In this document: one piece after another, positions 32,136-43,547 of the stretch
Position numbering within the stretch: position 1 is the stretch's first letter
Layout: each line of letters begins with the position of its first letter
Assembly (NCBI GenBank): GCA_002682825.1
Contig: NOKP01000003.1
Coordinates: 1,302,001 to 1,366,000, forward strand
Source: Neonectria sp. B-13
Taxonomy: Eukaryota; Ascomycota; Sordariomycetes; Hypocreales; Nectriaceae
Direction: 5' to 3'
Length of the DNA: 64,000 bases
Program-made: the position numbers and the translations under genes
Notes under the pieces: model-generated
What the model was told of the DNA's origin: nothing
What the model saw: the letters and a program-made list of their open reading frames with translations, nothing else
Databases searched by the model: none

Positions 32136-33918
32136 ATGCCCGTAGACCAAAATATTGCTCCATCCCCAGAAACCATCTCCCGTTTGCCTGATCCCCACAC
32201 TGGATTATTCACGCGTAAGTAGCATGCTTGGAACCCGCTTCACCGTGGCCAGTCTGACGATTGTGGAGGCTTTGTAGACCATCCTGCGAAACACGACCAA
32301 GTGCTTCCCATGCCTGCAAGGAGATCTCGGCAAGGGTGTGAGGAGTGCCGAAAGAGACGGAGGAAGTGTGATGAAAAGAAACCAACGTGCGGCCAATGCT
32401 CCGGCTTCAATCGGTCTTGCAATTACACGCTGAAGCTTGTTTGGGGTGGTCGCAAGTTCAAAAAGTCATGTTTCGGCGTTTGCCTAAATTCGGCAGGGGA
32501 TTCGGCTGAAAGGATAGGTACAGTTTCAAGGCCCAGGTGATGTACACGATTCAAGCTGATATCCGTACTCCTAGATGCCGATAACGGTGGCTTCGTATAT
32601 GGCACCAAAGCTCTCCCCGAAGCACCCGAGCCGCCAACTTTCATACCCCAATGCCTACCCAATGGCGTAACCATGCCGCAGAGATACCGAAGACTGCTCA
32701 ATTACTTTGCCACGGACATTCTGCCCTCCTTGTCATGTCATCCTTCGATCAATGAGGATCTTTGCAGGGGCTTGGTCCCCGCGATGCTCAATTCACCCCT
32801 TCTATTATCAGCAAGCCTCGCGTTATCGGCTGCGGGGTTTTCGTCTAGAGGTCTGACCGAGGTCGATGGTGTGGATATCTTTCGGGTGACAGAGCACCTC
32901 CAATCGTCCGGTCTGTCCCTGCTGAGAACGGCCCTCGCTCATGGACAGATGGACGAAATATTGCTGGCAACTTGCATCATATGGTGTCTGGCAGACGTCT
33001 TTGCCGGTCGGCAAGGAGTATCTTCATGGCGCATACATCTTCAAGGAGTCAAGGCTATCCTCGGCAGTGATCAAGCCTACCAACAATTTGTCACAAATCC
33101 AGGTCCTGCACAATCAGCCATGAGACACCTCTACCTTCTATATCTCTCACTTCAAACCCTCCCCCACCTCCCATCTCTAACAGTATCCGAGCATTCAACG
33201 ATTATGAGCATAGCTGCCTCTGGGAAATTTGACCCGGCGCCAACTCTTGGTCCCAAGATTGATGGGTTTTTGGGCTACAGCGAAGAAGTTCTCGACGTTC
33301 TTCAACAAATCAATCAGGTCCCCAGCTCTGAAGGTCAGACAACACATTACGAAGCCGACGTTATTCTCGGAAAGGTTAAGGGGATGATAAGTCGAGATGC
33401 CAAGGCACCACCTGGTGTTTCAATTTCATCAACATTGTCGCCTGAATCTGGTCGTGACTTCTCGCTTTGCCATAAAGCATTTCAGCAGGCCACATTGATC
33501 CACGTGTACAGACGACTATACGATATGCCCTCCGGGTCGCAGCCCATTCGGGCCGCTGTTGAGGAGATCAATGAAATGATCATCAACATGACCCAGGGCC
33601 AGCCATGCAACACTTGGGTTGCAATGTCGATGCCTCTTTTTACCATTGGCTGTGAAGCTTTCAGCAATGATCAAAAGGATTTTGTCCTCGACAAAATCCA
33701 TAAGCTTGAGGTCTGCCTCGGCTCGCTCCACGTGCGCATTGTTCGACAAGCGCTTAAGGATATATGGAAAATCAGAACGGATTGGGAGGATTTTGACGGC
33801 CATCTGTGTGCCAGTAAACTACTCAGTAAGTGGAATGCAAGTGAAAAGATCTTCCGACCCATGGCTAACCGATCTCCTTGTGCTAGAGGAATTGCAGTAT
33901 AACATCATTCTGTTCTGA
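32136..33918 (+). CDS. Zn2Cys6 transcription factor with fungal TF domain
   Basis: Four exons: 32136-32214, 32278-32517, 32575-33825, 33887-33918 (533 aa). The binuclear zinc cluster is canonical: Cys47, 50, 57, 64, 67, 74 (C-x2-C-x6-C-x6-C-x2-C-x6-C) with a basic run after the second Cys. The remaining ~430 residues are helical and fit the Fungal_trans_2 (DUF3468) class that often regulates adjacent clusters. The last intron (GTAAGT..GCTAACC..TAG) replaces a read-through tail with the short ending Lys-Glu-Leu-Gln-Tyr-Asn. Zn2Cys6 proteins normally prefer CGG half-sites, so it is not the obvious binder of the CCCCAC element found downstream. Confidence 0.85.
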
Positions 33919-34144
33919 AGGTTCTAACTAGGCTTACTCGAGGATATCCCCAGCAGTCGACTTTTCAGTTTGTGAAGGGATTGTCGTGCATGGATTCATC
34001 CCGATAACACAAAGATTGTAGCTCACAGGTGTTTAATCATCATTGATTCAGTCCGGTGTATTTTGTTTAGGTACTCGACTACCTCTAAAACCGATGCAAG
34101 ATCTTGAAGACGTGTAGAATGGCGGGTGCACTGGCCTTGTGAAT

Positions 34145-35665
34145 CTACAGCTCGGCAACGTCCTCTTCCGCTTCGATCATTTTGCTGAGAGGGCCCTTCT
34201 TGACCATGATACTCATTACCTCATAAAGAACATCAGCTGCAGCCATTGTGGTGTGCTCGGCATTCGTATCATATGCGGGCTAGTGTAGTATTGTTAGAAC
34301 ATGGAGTAATCATGAACGAGAGCCGTAGACTTACTGCGACTTCCACGATATCCGCAGCGATCAAGTTGAGGTTTTCCAAGCCTCGGATAATCGTCCTTAA
34401 TTCCCTGGTAGACCATCCTCCGGTCTCAGGAGTACCAGTTGCAGGCGCAAAGGCCGGATCGAGAGTGTCAATGTCAATGGACAGATACACCGGGTTCGTA
34501 CCAACGCGGTTGATGATTCTCTCGATGATCCCGGTTGCACCAATGGTATCGATTTCACGAGCCTCGACGATCTCGAATCCACAGTATCCGTCGTTATCAT
34601 AGTCACTGGGTCCGCTGAGGGTGGTTCGGATACCAGCGTGAATGTTGGTGTCATTGGCGAGCAGGCCCTCCATGGCAGCATGGTAGAAGTACGTGCCATG
34701 GTTGATGCTAGCGACCTCAGACGGCGAACCACCGAACACTTTCGGCTTCCCTATGAAGTGAATTAGAATAGATGCTCACATTGTCAACTTTGAGGACTCA
34801 CAGGTATCTAGATGGCTATCAAAGTGAATCACCGACACGGGTCCGTAAGCGCGGTTGATTGATCGGAGCAGAGGAAGAGTAATGGTGTGGTCTCCACCAA
34901 GAGTGATGATTCGAGGCAGCGTCTTGTCTTTCTTCGCCGGCCCCTTTCTGTGCGCATCAGTGGCTGGGGAGCGGGACAGAAGGCTAAAGTGCCCTTCCTC
35001 AATTTGCTGAAGAGCGTAGGTGTTGTCGTATCTGTACATTTGTTAGCTTCAAGCTGCCGAAAGTGCTTCAGAAAATCTTACGAAGTAACTGGAATATCAC
35101 CACAGTCAAGCACAGTTGCCCAGCTGTTGAAAGGATTCGTAGCAAGAGGGACGTTGTAGCCTCCACTAGTGGTCTCGGTCAGTAGGGTTTCAAGTGGGAG
35201 CTGAATCGATGGGTCTATACTAAAGATTCAGCCGACGAGATCCTTGTCGGATGCCAGAGGGTCCGAATCGGGCGCCGGGTCGGTAAGATGTGCCAGTGTC
35301 AAAGGGGGCGCCTGCAAGAGGGGTGTTAGATCTTGTGACTCGTAATCTTTGGAAATCACTTGCCAATGAACGCAATGTCGTATTTGATAGAGCTGTGGCT
35401 CAGGCATGGCAAGTATGGCAAACGCCCAAAGGTCGTAATTCCCGAGAAGACGGAATCGGCCTGAAAATTTTCATTAGAAAGCAGTCGAGGAAGCCTCTTA
35501 TGGCTGGCTGCACACTGAACTGACCTGAGTGCCGCCATCTCCAGGCAGCTTGTTGTACCACAAAGACTCGAGAGGCCCCAAAATAGACTCATCGTTATGT
35601 CCATGTCCTGCATGGGCTGTGGCCATGGCTGCCCAGCCCAAGGCGAGAATAGTGGAGGGAAACAT
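34145..35665 (-). CDS. Secreted agmatinase-like ureohydrolase
   Basis: Seven exons: 35665-35525, 35460-35364, 35311-35221, 35165-35082, 35031-34802, 34750-34335, 34279-34145 (397 aa). A signal peptide (residues 1-19, Ala-His-Ala end) precedes the ureohydrolase fold. All Mn-binding signatures are present: GGDH, HFDSHLD, and SIDIDTLDPAFAP, plus the HGTYF loop. Family members hydrolyse agmatine, arginine or other guanidino compounds to urea plus an amine. The second intron (35363-35312) begins GCAAGT, a GC-AG intron; reading through it would stop the frame two codons later. Secreted agmatinase-like proteins are known in filamentous fungi. Its upstream region has a strong CCCCAC pair, so it may mark the left edge of the regulon. 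Confidence 0.88.
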
Positions 35666-36546
35666 GGCGAGTGAAACTGTTGAACTCTGGGATGGGAGTG
35701 ATAGTCGTGCCGAGAGGTTATGAGTAAGGGCAGTGAGCTGGTATTTATGTCGTCGAGGTAGACGAAAGCCATCTGACAAAACTCTCTACGTAACTACTTA
35801 TTGCGAATTCTACTGCTTACTCTTTGTTACCTGCAGAAGAACACCTCCTGGTCAAGATTGTCTGCATCGCATGTTGTACTTCATGCCAGGCGCGTAAATT
35901 ACCGAAGAGAGTTAGTGTGCTTGATCGGAACTAAGGATCGAGACTCCACTCGCACACCCCACGAAATGTCCCCCACATTGTGGCTACATTGCCGAAAGGA
36001 GTTGGTGCCTGGCGATAATCGGTTGTGATCATTGATTGATATCAACTCCATCTAAAGTTTAACATGAGGTCTTTTCGGCTCTGCGTCTTGATGTGTGGAA
36101 CGCAAGCTAGATAACAACCATCTGCGGTGTTACCTTGCGATATGTCAAGTGGTTGGTTGATGAGGTTCCACGCCGACAATTACTCAAGCCTTTCACGATA
36201 AGGCACAGAACGTGAGACATTTCTACTCATTGAATATGCAATAACGCCTTTCCGAAGAAAATCGGCTATTGTGATCTTATTGATATCTGTCAAATACCTA
36301 AGTTAGCCATTGCGTCTTTTCTGCATTATTATTGTTATCTTCCTAGCTCAGAGTTTGATCCATCTTTCCAGAAGCTGCCGAGGGACCACACATCTGAACG
36401 TCACCCACTTCTCGAAAACCGACAGATTGGAGCTCTTTTACTACAAAACCGCCATCGTACCTTGGGTAGAACTTGAACATAATTTACAGACTCAGTTCAA
36501 AGTCTCGCACCAAAACATCCCCTACATTCGGAGAAGCTTCGACACA
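35666..36546. promoter_or_regulatory. Divergent promoter with two CCCCAC elements
   Basis: CCCCAC at 35956-35961 and, as CCCCCACATTGTGG, at 35969-35982. They lie about 300 bp upstream of the ureohydrolase and 570 bp upstream of the MATE gene. The second element is nearly identical to the one at 52721-52734. Confidence 0.6.
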
Positions 36547-38052
36547 ATGGATCCCCCAAGGCGCTCACCACCATTTATGTCGCGGCCAATGGAGCCACCA
36601 CTAGATGAAACGACATCTCTCCTCCCTCGTCGTACCATTAATTCATCTACTTCGCACCCTGGATACTTTGAATGGGCGGCTGAAATGTGGCTTCTTACCA
36701 AGGCCTCCATCCCCGTCATCCTGGCCTACATGCTGCAGAACAGTTTACAAACGGTTTCAATCCTGGTCGTTGGACGTCTTTCTCCTGAAGCGTTAGCCAC
36801 TGCTGCCTTCTCTTACATGTTTGCAATGGCAACGGCGTGGCTCATTGCTCTTGGCGGAACAACTGCTCTCGACACTCTGGCCTCGAGCAGCTTTACCGCG
36901 TCAAAGGACAAGGGTGATTTGGGCATTCTTCTTCAAAGAGGCCTGCTTGTTTTGACCGGGTTCTACGCGGTCGTGGTCGTCATCTGGGGTTTTTCTGAGC
37001 ACATCTTCCGGGCCCTTGGCCAAGAGGAGTTCATCTGCATCCAAAGCTCCAGATTCTTGCAACTACTCGCCCCTGGCGGCCTGGGTTATATCTGGTTCGA
37101 ATGCATGAAAAAGTATCTCCAAGCACAAGGAATCTACCGTCCCGGAACATACGCTCTCCTCATTACGTCTCCACTCAATGCACTGCTCAACTATCTGTTT
37201 ATTTATCCGCTGGGTCTCGGCCTCTATGGGGCGCCCTTGGCAACTGGCATCTCCTACTGGCTTTCGTTCTTGCTCTTGGTCGCCTACGCCGCATTCATCC
37301 AGGGCAATGAGTGCTGGGATGGCTTTGCCCCAAGGCGAGCGCTCATGCACCTTTGGCCTTTTACCAGACTGGCCTTCCTCGGCGTTATTCACGTTGGAAC
37401 AGAATGGTGGGCATTCGAGATTGTAGCGCTCGCTGCTGGTCGTCTTGGGACGATCCCTCTTGCTGCTCAGTCCGTTGTCATGACGGCGGATCAAATCATT
37501 AACACAATTCCATTCGGGCTCGGTGTAGCCGCATCTGCACGACTGGGAAACTTATTGGGAGCTCAAGACGCTTTGGGTGCCAGGCGTTTGGCGCATTCTG
37601 CCGCTATACTGTCTGTATTCTTTGGTACCTTGATTCTCATCGTCTTACTGTCGACCAAAAACGTCATTGGCAGCCTATTTAACGACGACGAGCGGGTGAT
37701 TGCCCTCGTCGCCAAGATCATGCCTTACGTTGCCTTGTTTCAGATCGCGGATGGGCTTAATGGAAGTTGTGGTGGAGCGCTGAGAGGCATGGGACGTCAA
37801 TGGGTTGGCGCCCTCGTAAATTGTATTAGTTACTACGGAGGCGCGTTGCCCGGAGGCATTTATCTTGCTTTCCATGGGTGGGGTTTGCCTGGCTTGTGGA
37901 TGGGCCAGTGCGTGGCTCTCTCCCTTGTTGGTGTTCTAGAGTGGATTATTGTTGGCATGAGCAATTGGGACATAGAAGTTCAAAAGGCATCGGATAGATT
38001 GGTAGATGGTGGCATGGGAGGTGAATCCACCGACGAAGACGGAGAGGTTTAA
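36547..38052 (+). CDS. MATE-family efflux transporter
   Basis: Single exon; the start at 36547 gives 501 aa. The frame is open 79 codons further upstream, but that part is not membrane-like. After a ~55-residue cytosolic N-terminus come about 12 hydrophobic helices in two related halves. MatE signatures include Leu-Gln-Thr-Val-Ser-Ile-Leu-Val-Val-Gly in the first helix pair and Gly-Ala-Leu-Arg-Gly-Met-Gly in the second half. MATE proteins export organic cations and xenobiotics using H+ or Na+ gradients, probably here at the vacuole or plasma membrane. Adjacent to catabolic genes it may export a substrate or toxic intermediate (inference). Confidence 0.9.
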   Translation: MDPPRRSPPFMSRPMEPPLDETTSLLPRRTINSSTSHPGYFEWAAEMWLLTKASIPVILAYMLQNSLQTVSILVVGRLSPEALATAAFSYMFAMATAWLIALGGTTALDTLASSSFTASKDKGDLGILLQRGLLVLTGFYAVVVVIWGFSEHIFRALGQEEFICIQSSRFLQLLAPGGLGYIWFECMKKYLQAQGIYRPGTYALLITSPLNALLNYLFIYPLGLGLYGAPLATGISYWLSFLLLVAYAAFIQGNECWDGFAPRRALMHLWPFTRLAFLGVIHVGTEWWAFEIVALAAGRLGTIPLAAQSVVMTADQIINTIPFGLGVAASARLGNLLGAQDALGARRLAHSAAILSVFFGTLILIVLLSTKNVIGSLFNDDERVIALVAKIMPYVALFQIADGLNGSCGGALRGMGRQWVGALVNCISYYGGALPGGIYLAFHGWGLPGLWMGQCVALSLVGVLEWIIVGMSNWDIEVQKASDRLVDGGMGGESTDEDGEV

Positions 38053-38710
38053 ACCAAGATCTGCCTAAGACTAAAATGGCATGGTTTCATCATAGTAACG
38101 ATAATGCAACTAACGAAGAATCACTGCTACAAGACGATTCACTCCCTGCATGCATTCCATGTGACGCTACCCGTATCTTGGGTGTAAGCGTGGTCCCCAC
38201 CCTCCGGTAGCTGCGATAAGAAGTCGTGAGATCCATGTACAGGGTTTCAGGGTGCTGATGATAAGACAGACAAGGGGCTGACTTCAAGTTGGTGTATCGC
38301 CACTTCAAGCCGTCTGATGGCTCCCTCCGGCTTTCGTGGTTCTGATAACAGGAGTCACACCTGCCAGCATTGTGGCATTGGTCCTACTACCCAGCTGATA
38401 GACAGGAATCCCCCCCCCCCCCGCGAGCAGGGAAACTGTTTGTCAATAGAGAGCACAGGCACAGTAATTTGCTGTTATCTTTCCCTCTCCCTGTGCGACG
38501 TCTTAGTGCCGTTCCATCCATATATAGTCGGATCCCCCTCCCTAAAAACCCAACTAAACAATAGGCAAGAGTTTGTACTTGTCAATTACCACCACATCCA
38601 TTTCTCTAACCTAGTCCAGCTTTGTCTTTGGTGACATAGGATTATTGATACAAGTTTATAATAATTTCTGTGTACATGAATGCACCACGAAGAGAATCAC
38701 CACAAACACC
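38053..38710. promoter_or_regulatory. Intergenic; promoter of permease with C13 tract
   Basis: CCCCAC at 38195-38200, a run of 13 C at 38410-38422, and a TATATAG run about 190 bp upstream of the permease start. No gene. Confidence 0.4.
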
Positions 38711-40505
38711 ATGAGCTTTCACGAGAAGGACGAAAAGATCGAAGAAGGGGTCCCAAAAGATGGAGCAGCCCATGGAGATACCATTGTCGTTGCTGAAACT
38801 GGAATTCGAATCAATGCTTCGGGTCACAAGGACGAGTTGAGTCGACAGTACGGGCTCATAGGACTTACTGGCATTGCAGTCACGGTCAACAACGCGTGGG
38901 TAGTTCTAGGATCTTCGATTTCTGTCTCACTATGTAAGACTCGCGAACAGCATATACTACCACCCAAAAATAAAGACTAACAATTTTATTTCTAGTGAAC
39001 GGAGGCCCCCCAGGAATCATCTACGGACTTATGGTGGCTTTGTTCTATTACACACTTATTGGGCTGAGCCTGGCCGAGGTATGTCTAGTCCTATGGCTCA
39101 ACGCAGCCCTTTCCTAACGGGAAAAAGCTCGCATCATCTTTTCCAACTTCCGGTGGTGTCTATCATTGGGCTACTCTCGCTGCCGGCCCTAAATGGGGGC
39201 GAATGGCCGGCTTCTTTGCGGGATGGATCAACTTCTACGGCTGGATGTTTGGCCTTGCCTCGTTGGTCCAGATATCAGCCAACACAGCCGTGCAACTCTA
39301 CGCAACGTACAACGCCGAGTACTCCTCAGAGGCATGGCATGTCTATATCGCATACCTTATTGTGCTGTGGCTGAGCGCCTCGGCCGTTATTTTTGCCAAT
39401 AAGCTGATTCCCTACACCCAAAACCTCGGTCTGGCTCTCGTCGTTGTTGGCGGCTTGGTCACAATAATCGTCATCGCAGCGATGCCCTCCCGTCACGCAT
39501 CAAACCATTTCGTTTGGGGCTCTTTCGACGAGAACAATGTGACGGGCTGGAACGGAGGTGTCGCCTTCATGGTTGGTGTTCTGAATGGTGCTTTTACCAT
39601 CGGAACGCCAGATGCCATCACACACATGGCTGAAGAAATCACCAACCCAAAGAAGAACCTGCCCAAAGCTATTTTCCTCCAGATCGGACTCGGCGGACTC
39701 TTTGGCCTCGCTTTCGCGGTCGTGCTTGGCTACGCTATTTCCGACATCTCCGTCTTGCAGAGTGGCGTCAACACATTTCCCCTGGCTGGGATTTATCGTC
39801 AGGCTACTGGAAGCTCGGGTGCCACGTTTGCACTCCTGTTTATCATATTCCTCTCTTCCCTTTGCTGCTGCATCGGCACTGTACTGACAAACTCTCGGAC
39901 GTACTGGGCATTGGCTCGAGACAACGCTGTGCCGCTTTCGAGAACCTTCCGCAGAGTGAACGAAACGCTGAGCTGTCCGGTGGAAGCGACTTTATTCGTC
40001 GCAGTCATTGCCACGGGTCTTGGTGCTATTCCGATCGGCAGTTCTGTAGGGTTCAGCAATCTCACGGGATCTTTCATCATTATCAGCACTGTCTCGTATG
40101 CGATTCCATTTGCTTGCAACCTAGTCACTGGCCGCAAGCGTTTTCTCCCAGGGCCCTTTCACCTCAAAGGCCTAGGATTTGTCATAAATGGACTTGCTGT
40201 GTTCTTCATCATTCTATTTGATATCTTCTTCTGCTTTCGTCAGTACCGCCTGCATACCCGCTTATCTTTGTCGGGCTTCATGAACAATTGCTTACTCGTT
40301 CGCAGCTCTTGCGCTGCCATTTGATGCAACTACGATGAATTACAATTGCGTGATTCTTGCTGGAGTCGTATTTATCACAGGCATCTGGTGGCTAGTGCAT
40401 GCCACAAAACATTACCCAGGGCCGACGTTCAACCATACTTTTATTCACGACGACGGGGAGGGGGCGAGCGAAACTGAGAGGGCTGCAGACGAATATCAGA
40501 CATAG
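38711..40505 (+). CDS. Amino-acid/choline-type permease (APC superfamily)
   Basis: Four exons: 38711-38933, 38996-39078, 39128-40238, 40306-40505 (538 aa). About 12 membrane helices. The family's Ser-Gly-Gly-Val-Tyr-His-Trp-Ala follows helix 2. A conserved Asn-Gly-Ala-Phe-Thr-Ile-Gly-Thr-Pro-Asp-Ala stretch lies mid-protein, and a Pro-Leu-Ala-Leu-Pro segment opens the last exon. This pattern is typical of fungal GABA/choline permeases (Bat1/Hnm1 type). It probably imports a nitrogenous or zwitterionic substrate at the plasma membrane. Beside the agmatinase-like enzyme it suggests that the substrate contains nitrogen (inference). All three introns are 49-67 bp with good signals. Confidence 0.88.
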
Positions 40506-40814
40506 CTATAGGGTACATTGAGAATTGATGCAATTGGCTACTTGCTTCACCTGTGAATATCCTGAATTGAACATCGTCACTTCCTGTTTTAGTTTCACAC
40601 TTGACAAAACCTAAACTCCGTTGCCGGTATGCCTAGCCTTATATAGTCTATCACGGTTGCTAGCTTACACACAAGCTTTTGGAGAGTATTTCAATGGAAA
40701 GACCGGTCAGAATCTATAGATGAAAGGTCAAAAGGTGCAAAGCACAAGGATACATTTCTCCCGTCGTTTAACAATTTCCTTCGCCTGTACATTAATCTGC
40801 GCCCCTGTAATGCA
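40506..40814. other. Convergent 3' spacer
   Basis: About 310 bp between two converging genes. No gene or CCCCAC element. Confidence 0.6.
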
Positions 40815-42668
40815 TCACCCTGCCATAAAGTCGGTGAACACTTGCATGAGCTTTCCCATCCCAGGACCCTTCTCTCCCTTCCCCAACTGAAAGATGAACG
40901 GATCCCGACCCGTCTTCTCCGGAGCTGGAGGCTCGATATACTCTCTGCCCCCATTGGCATAAACACCAACACCGTGAGCACCACTGTTGAACGCTTTCCA
41001 AGGTGCCTGTCCGTTAACGAACGAGATAACGTCCCGTCCGAAAGCTTCAGCACTAGCTTTCTGTGTCTTGTCAAGACTTTCATTGTAATTCTGGAACAGG
41101 AAAGCAACGTCGAGAATGTGGGAAGCGTGTCCTTTGAATAGTCCCTCCCATGGATTACGCTCATTGAAAGCAAACACGAATGAGTCTCTGGGGAAATTCG
41201 TAGACAACTCGATGGCTGGCATGAAAAAGGCGACATCGCTGATAAATGCCAGGATTTTGAAGAGGCCTTCATCATCTGTAAGCGTGCTGGTTGCGGATTC
41301 AGAGAGACAATAGTGGTCGAGAAGCGAGGCTAGACTATCCGGGTAGTCGAGAAGTGATTTGGCGGCGCTGCGTCGAAAAGCTGCAGCTATGCCGACTTTT
41401 CGAGAAAGGAGGCCGAAATAAGCCATTATGCTTCCCTATGACTCGCACTTGTAAGCAGGATCTTCAGGGACTATCTGATTTCTTTCGCGCTTCTCCAAGG
41501 TTGAATAAACGCACGTCTAATTGTGAATCTCCAATCATAAGACCTTCAATCCATTGCATGCCAGGCATCGCCACTTGGCCTTGTGCAAACAACTCGAATG
41601 TGACTTCTTTTGGGATGATGTCGCCATCTATCACGGGAAGCATCGGCAGGGTTGGTGGCGATGCAGTCCAGAACTTGTCAACTGGTGCTTCCAGTAGCCC
41701 TTGGACTACCTCGGATGGAAGTTTACCTTCCAATCCCAAACAAGCTGCTGCATGACTCGCAACCTGGTCTGCTGCTTCGATTGACAATTGTCCTAGTAAT
41801 GGTGGGCAGCCACCAAGGCAGATGAGACGCTTAGCTAGTGGCTGCTCAGAGAATAACAAGTATCCAGTTGAGACTAGAGAACGATGTAATGTTTAGTGAT
41901 AATTTCAAGAACATTCGAAGGCGTTTAGATCCTTGCGGCAGGGACTTACCTCCGCCAGCACTCTCACCCATAACAGTAACGCTGTCAGGACTACCTCCGA
42001 AACCTTTGATGTACTTTTTGATCCACCGAAGAGCCATTTGTTGATCTCTGAGCCCGTTGTTAGGCTTTTTACCTGCGGCTCGCAACTCAGGTGAAGTGAG
42101 GAATCCAGGGGCTCCCAGGCGATAGTTGATAGAGATTCCGATCATAGGCTTGCCTAAGTCGGCTGATAGCTTGACCAGTCGGATGAAGTCATATTGTGGC
42201 CACCAATTTCCACCTACTGAGAAACCGCCTCCATGGATGAAAACCAGGACTGGGAGACTATTCGTGTCGCTGATGCCGTTTGGTGGGCTTGGAACTGTAA
42301 TATTTAGAGAGAGTCCATCCAAGTCACTAATACCGGGGAAGTCAGGCTTTGGTAGGGAGCGTTGAATGAAGCCAAACTCTATATCAACTCCTTCCGGGGA
42401 GCTTATGACTTGTGGCCTATATCCAAGACACCGCGATAAGCTGTTAGTTGGCAGATTACCTCATGGAAGTAAGGCGCCATCCACAGTTATACCATCTGGC
42501 GACTTACCCGTATTTTGCTGCGTAGATGCCGCCCCCATCGTATTGAACAAGCTCGGGAGCTGCGAACCTGTCGGCGATGGTTGCATACTTGACCCCCAAG
42601 AACTGTGTACATCCTTCTACTTCAGTGCAAACAATTTTGCCAATAGCGGGGTGAGTGAAGGATGCCAT
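40815..42668 (-). CDS. Type-B carboxylesterase 1
   Basis: Four exons: 42668-42508, 42416-41950, 41873-41515, 41435-40815 (535 aa). Carboxylesterase/lipase fold: oxyanion-hole HGGGF near residue 115, nucleophile Ser206 in GESAGG (the second intron splits the following Gly-Val), Gln-Trp-like Arg-Trp-Ile before it, and a Gly-Ala-His-Gly motif near the C-terminus carrying the likely catalytic His. No signal peptide, so intracellular. It would cleave carboxylic esters of unknown identity. The third intron has a GTGCGT donor and removes a stop-containing segment, joining Gln-Leu-Asp to Gly-Ser-Ile-Met-Ala. Divergent from the MFS gene across a motif-rich promoter. Confidence 0.87.
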
Positions 42669-43547
42669 CTCAAATTAGTTTGTGGATAAATTGACGAGCT
42701 TTGGCGACAGAAGAGTAAGCTATTGCTTATGCCTCATTAAATGCACCTTGTATGTATTACTAAGTGCGGTAAGTTGTTGTGGGGTCATCATCCGGTGGAT
42801 GTATGCTGGGCTCCAATTTGAAAATAATCAGCTTATCAGAAGTGGGCTAAGACTCATCAACCTATCGATCTCATAGTATTGTGGTGTCTAGCAATAGAAC
42901 CTCAGTGATTGTGGGGATAGAATGATGAGGGTGTGGTCCATGTGGGGAAGACAGCTTGCATGGAGTGATAGATACCCCACACGACAATGAGCAGACTAAC
43001 TCGTCATATTTAGATACTACTTGCTAGTCTATGTCTTGTCGAAACTATTTTGAGGCCTAGCCCGATATAGGTTTGGTGGCTTTCTCCCATCCAGATGCCA
43101 TCGAGTATGGTACCGAACATGGGCTAAAGTTGCAACCCTCGCCGTGGCTTTAAGCAGACAAATAACCAACCCCAGACTTGAGTGGGGTGCCTTTCAAACT
43201 GGCTCGTTCTACTATGAAAGGAGCGTTTGGCGAAACCATGTGGTGGGAAGTTGCATTTGAAAGGACTGAAGAAGGATAGTGGATAGCTGCGAGTGGACTT
43301 TGTTTGGGCTAGCCCTCCAATATCCAGCATTCTTCGTGTCGTACCCCACAACAGCTGCATTTCCCCAGACTTAGATCGAGAGACTAGTTGTGTCAAAAGA
43401 TTAGGGACCGGCTTGTGTGGCTGTTGAATATTGTATAAAACGTGTTAATCTTTCTGACAACGTTGATTGTGCCCTGCATCTCCTTGGCCCAACGTCGACC
43501 GATTCTCAACACAAGTTTTATATTGCTGTCTCGAAACAAACATCACC
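42669..43547. promoter_or_regulatory. Divergent promoter with five CCCCAC/GTGGGG elements
   Basis: GTGGGG at 42911-42916, 42942-42947 and 43182-43187; CCCCAC at 42975-42980 and 43344-43349. These serve carboxylesterase 1 (minus) and the MFS transporter (plus). The densest cluster of the element in the window. Confidence 0.6.

Noticed and set aside
36310..36546. 79-codon extension of the MATE gene
   Set aside because: Not membrane-like or conserved; the Met at 36547 begins a typical cytosolic N-terminus.
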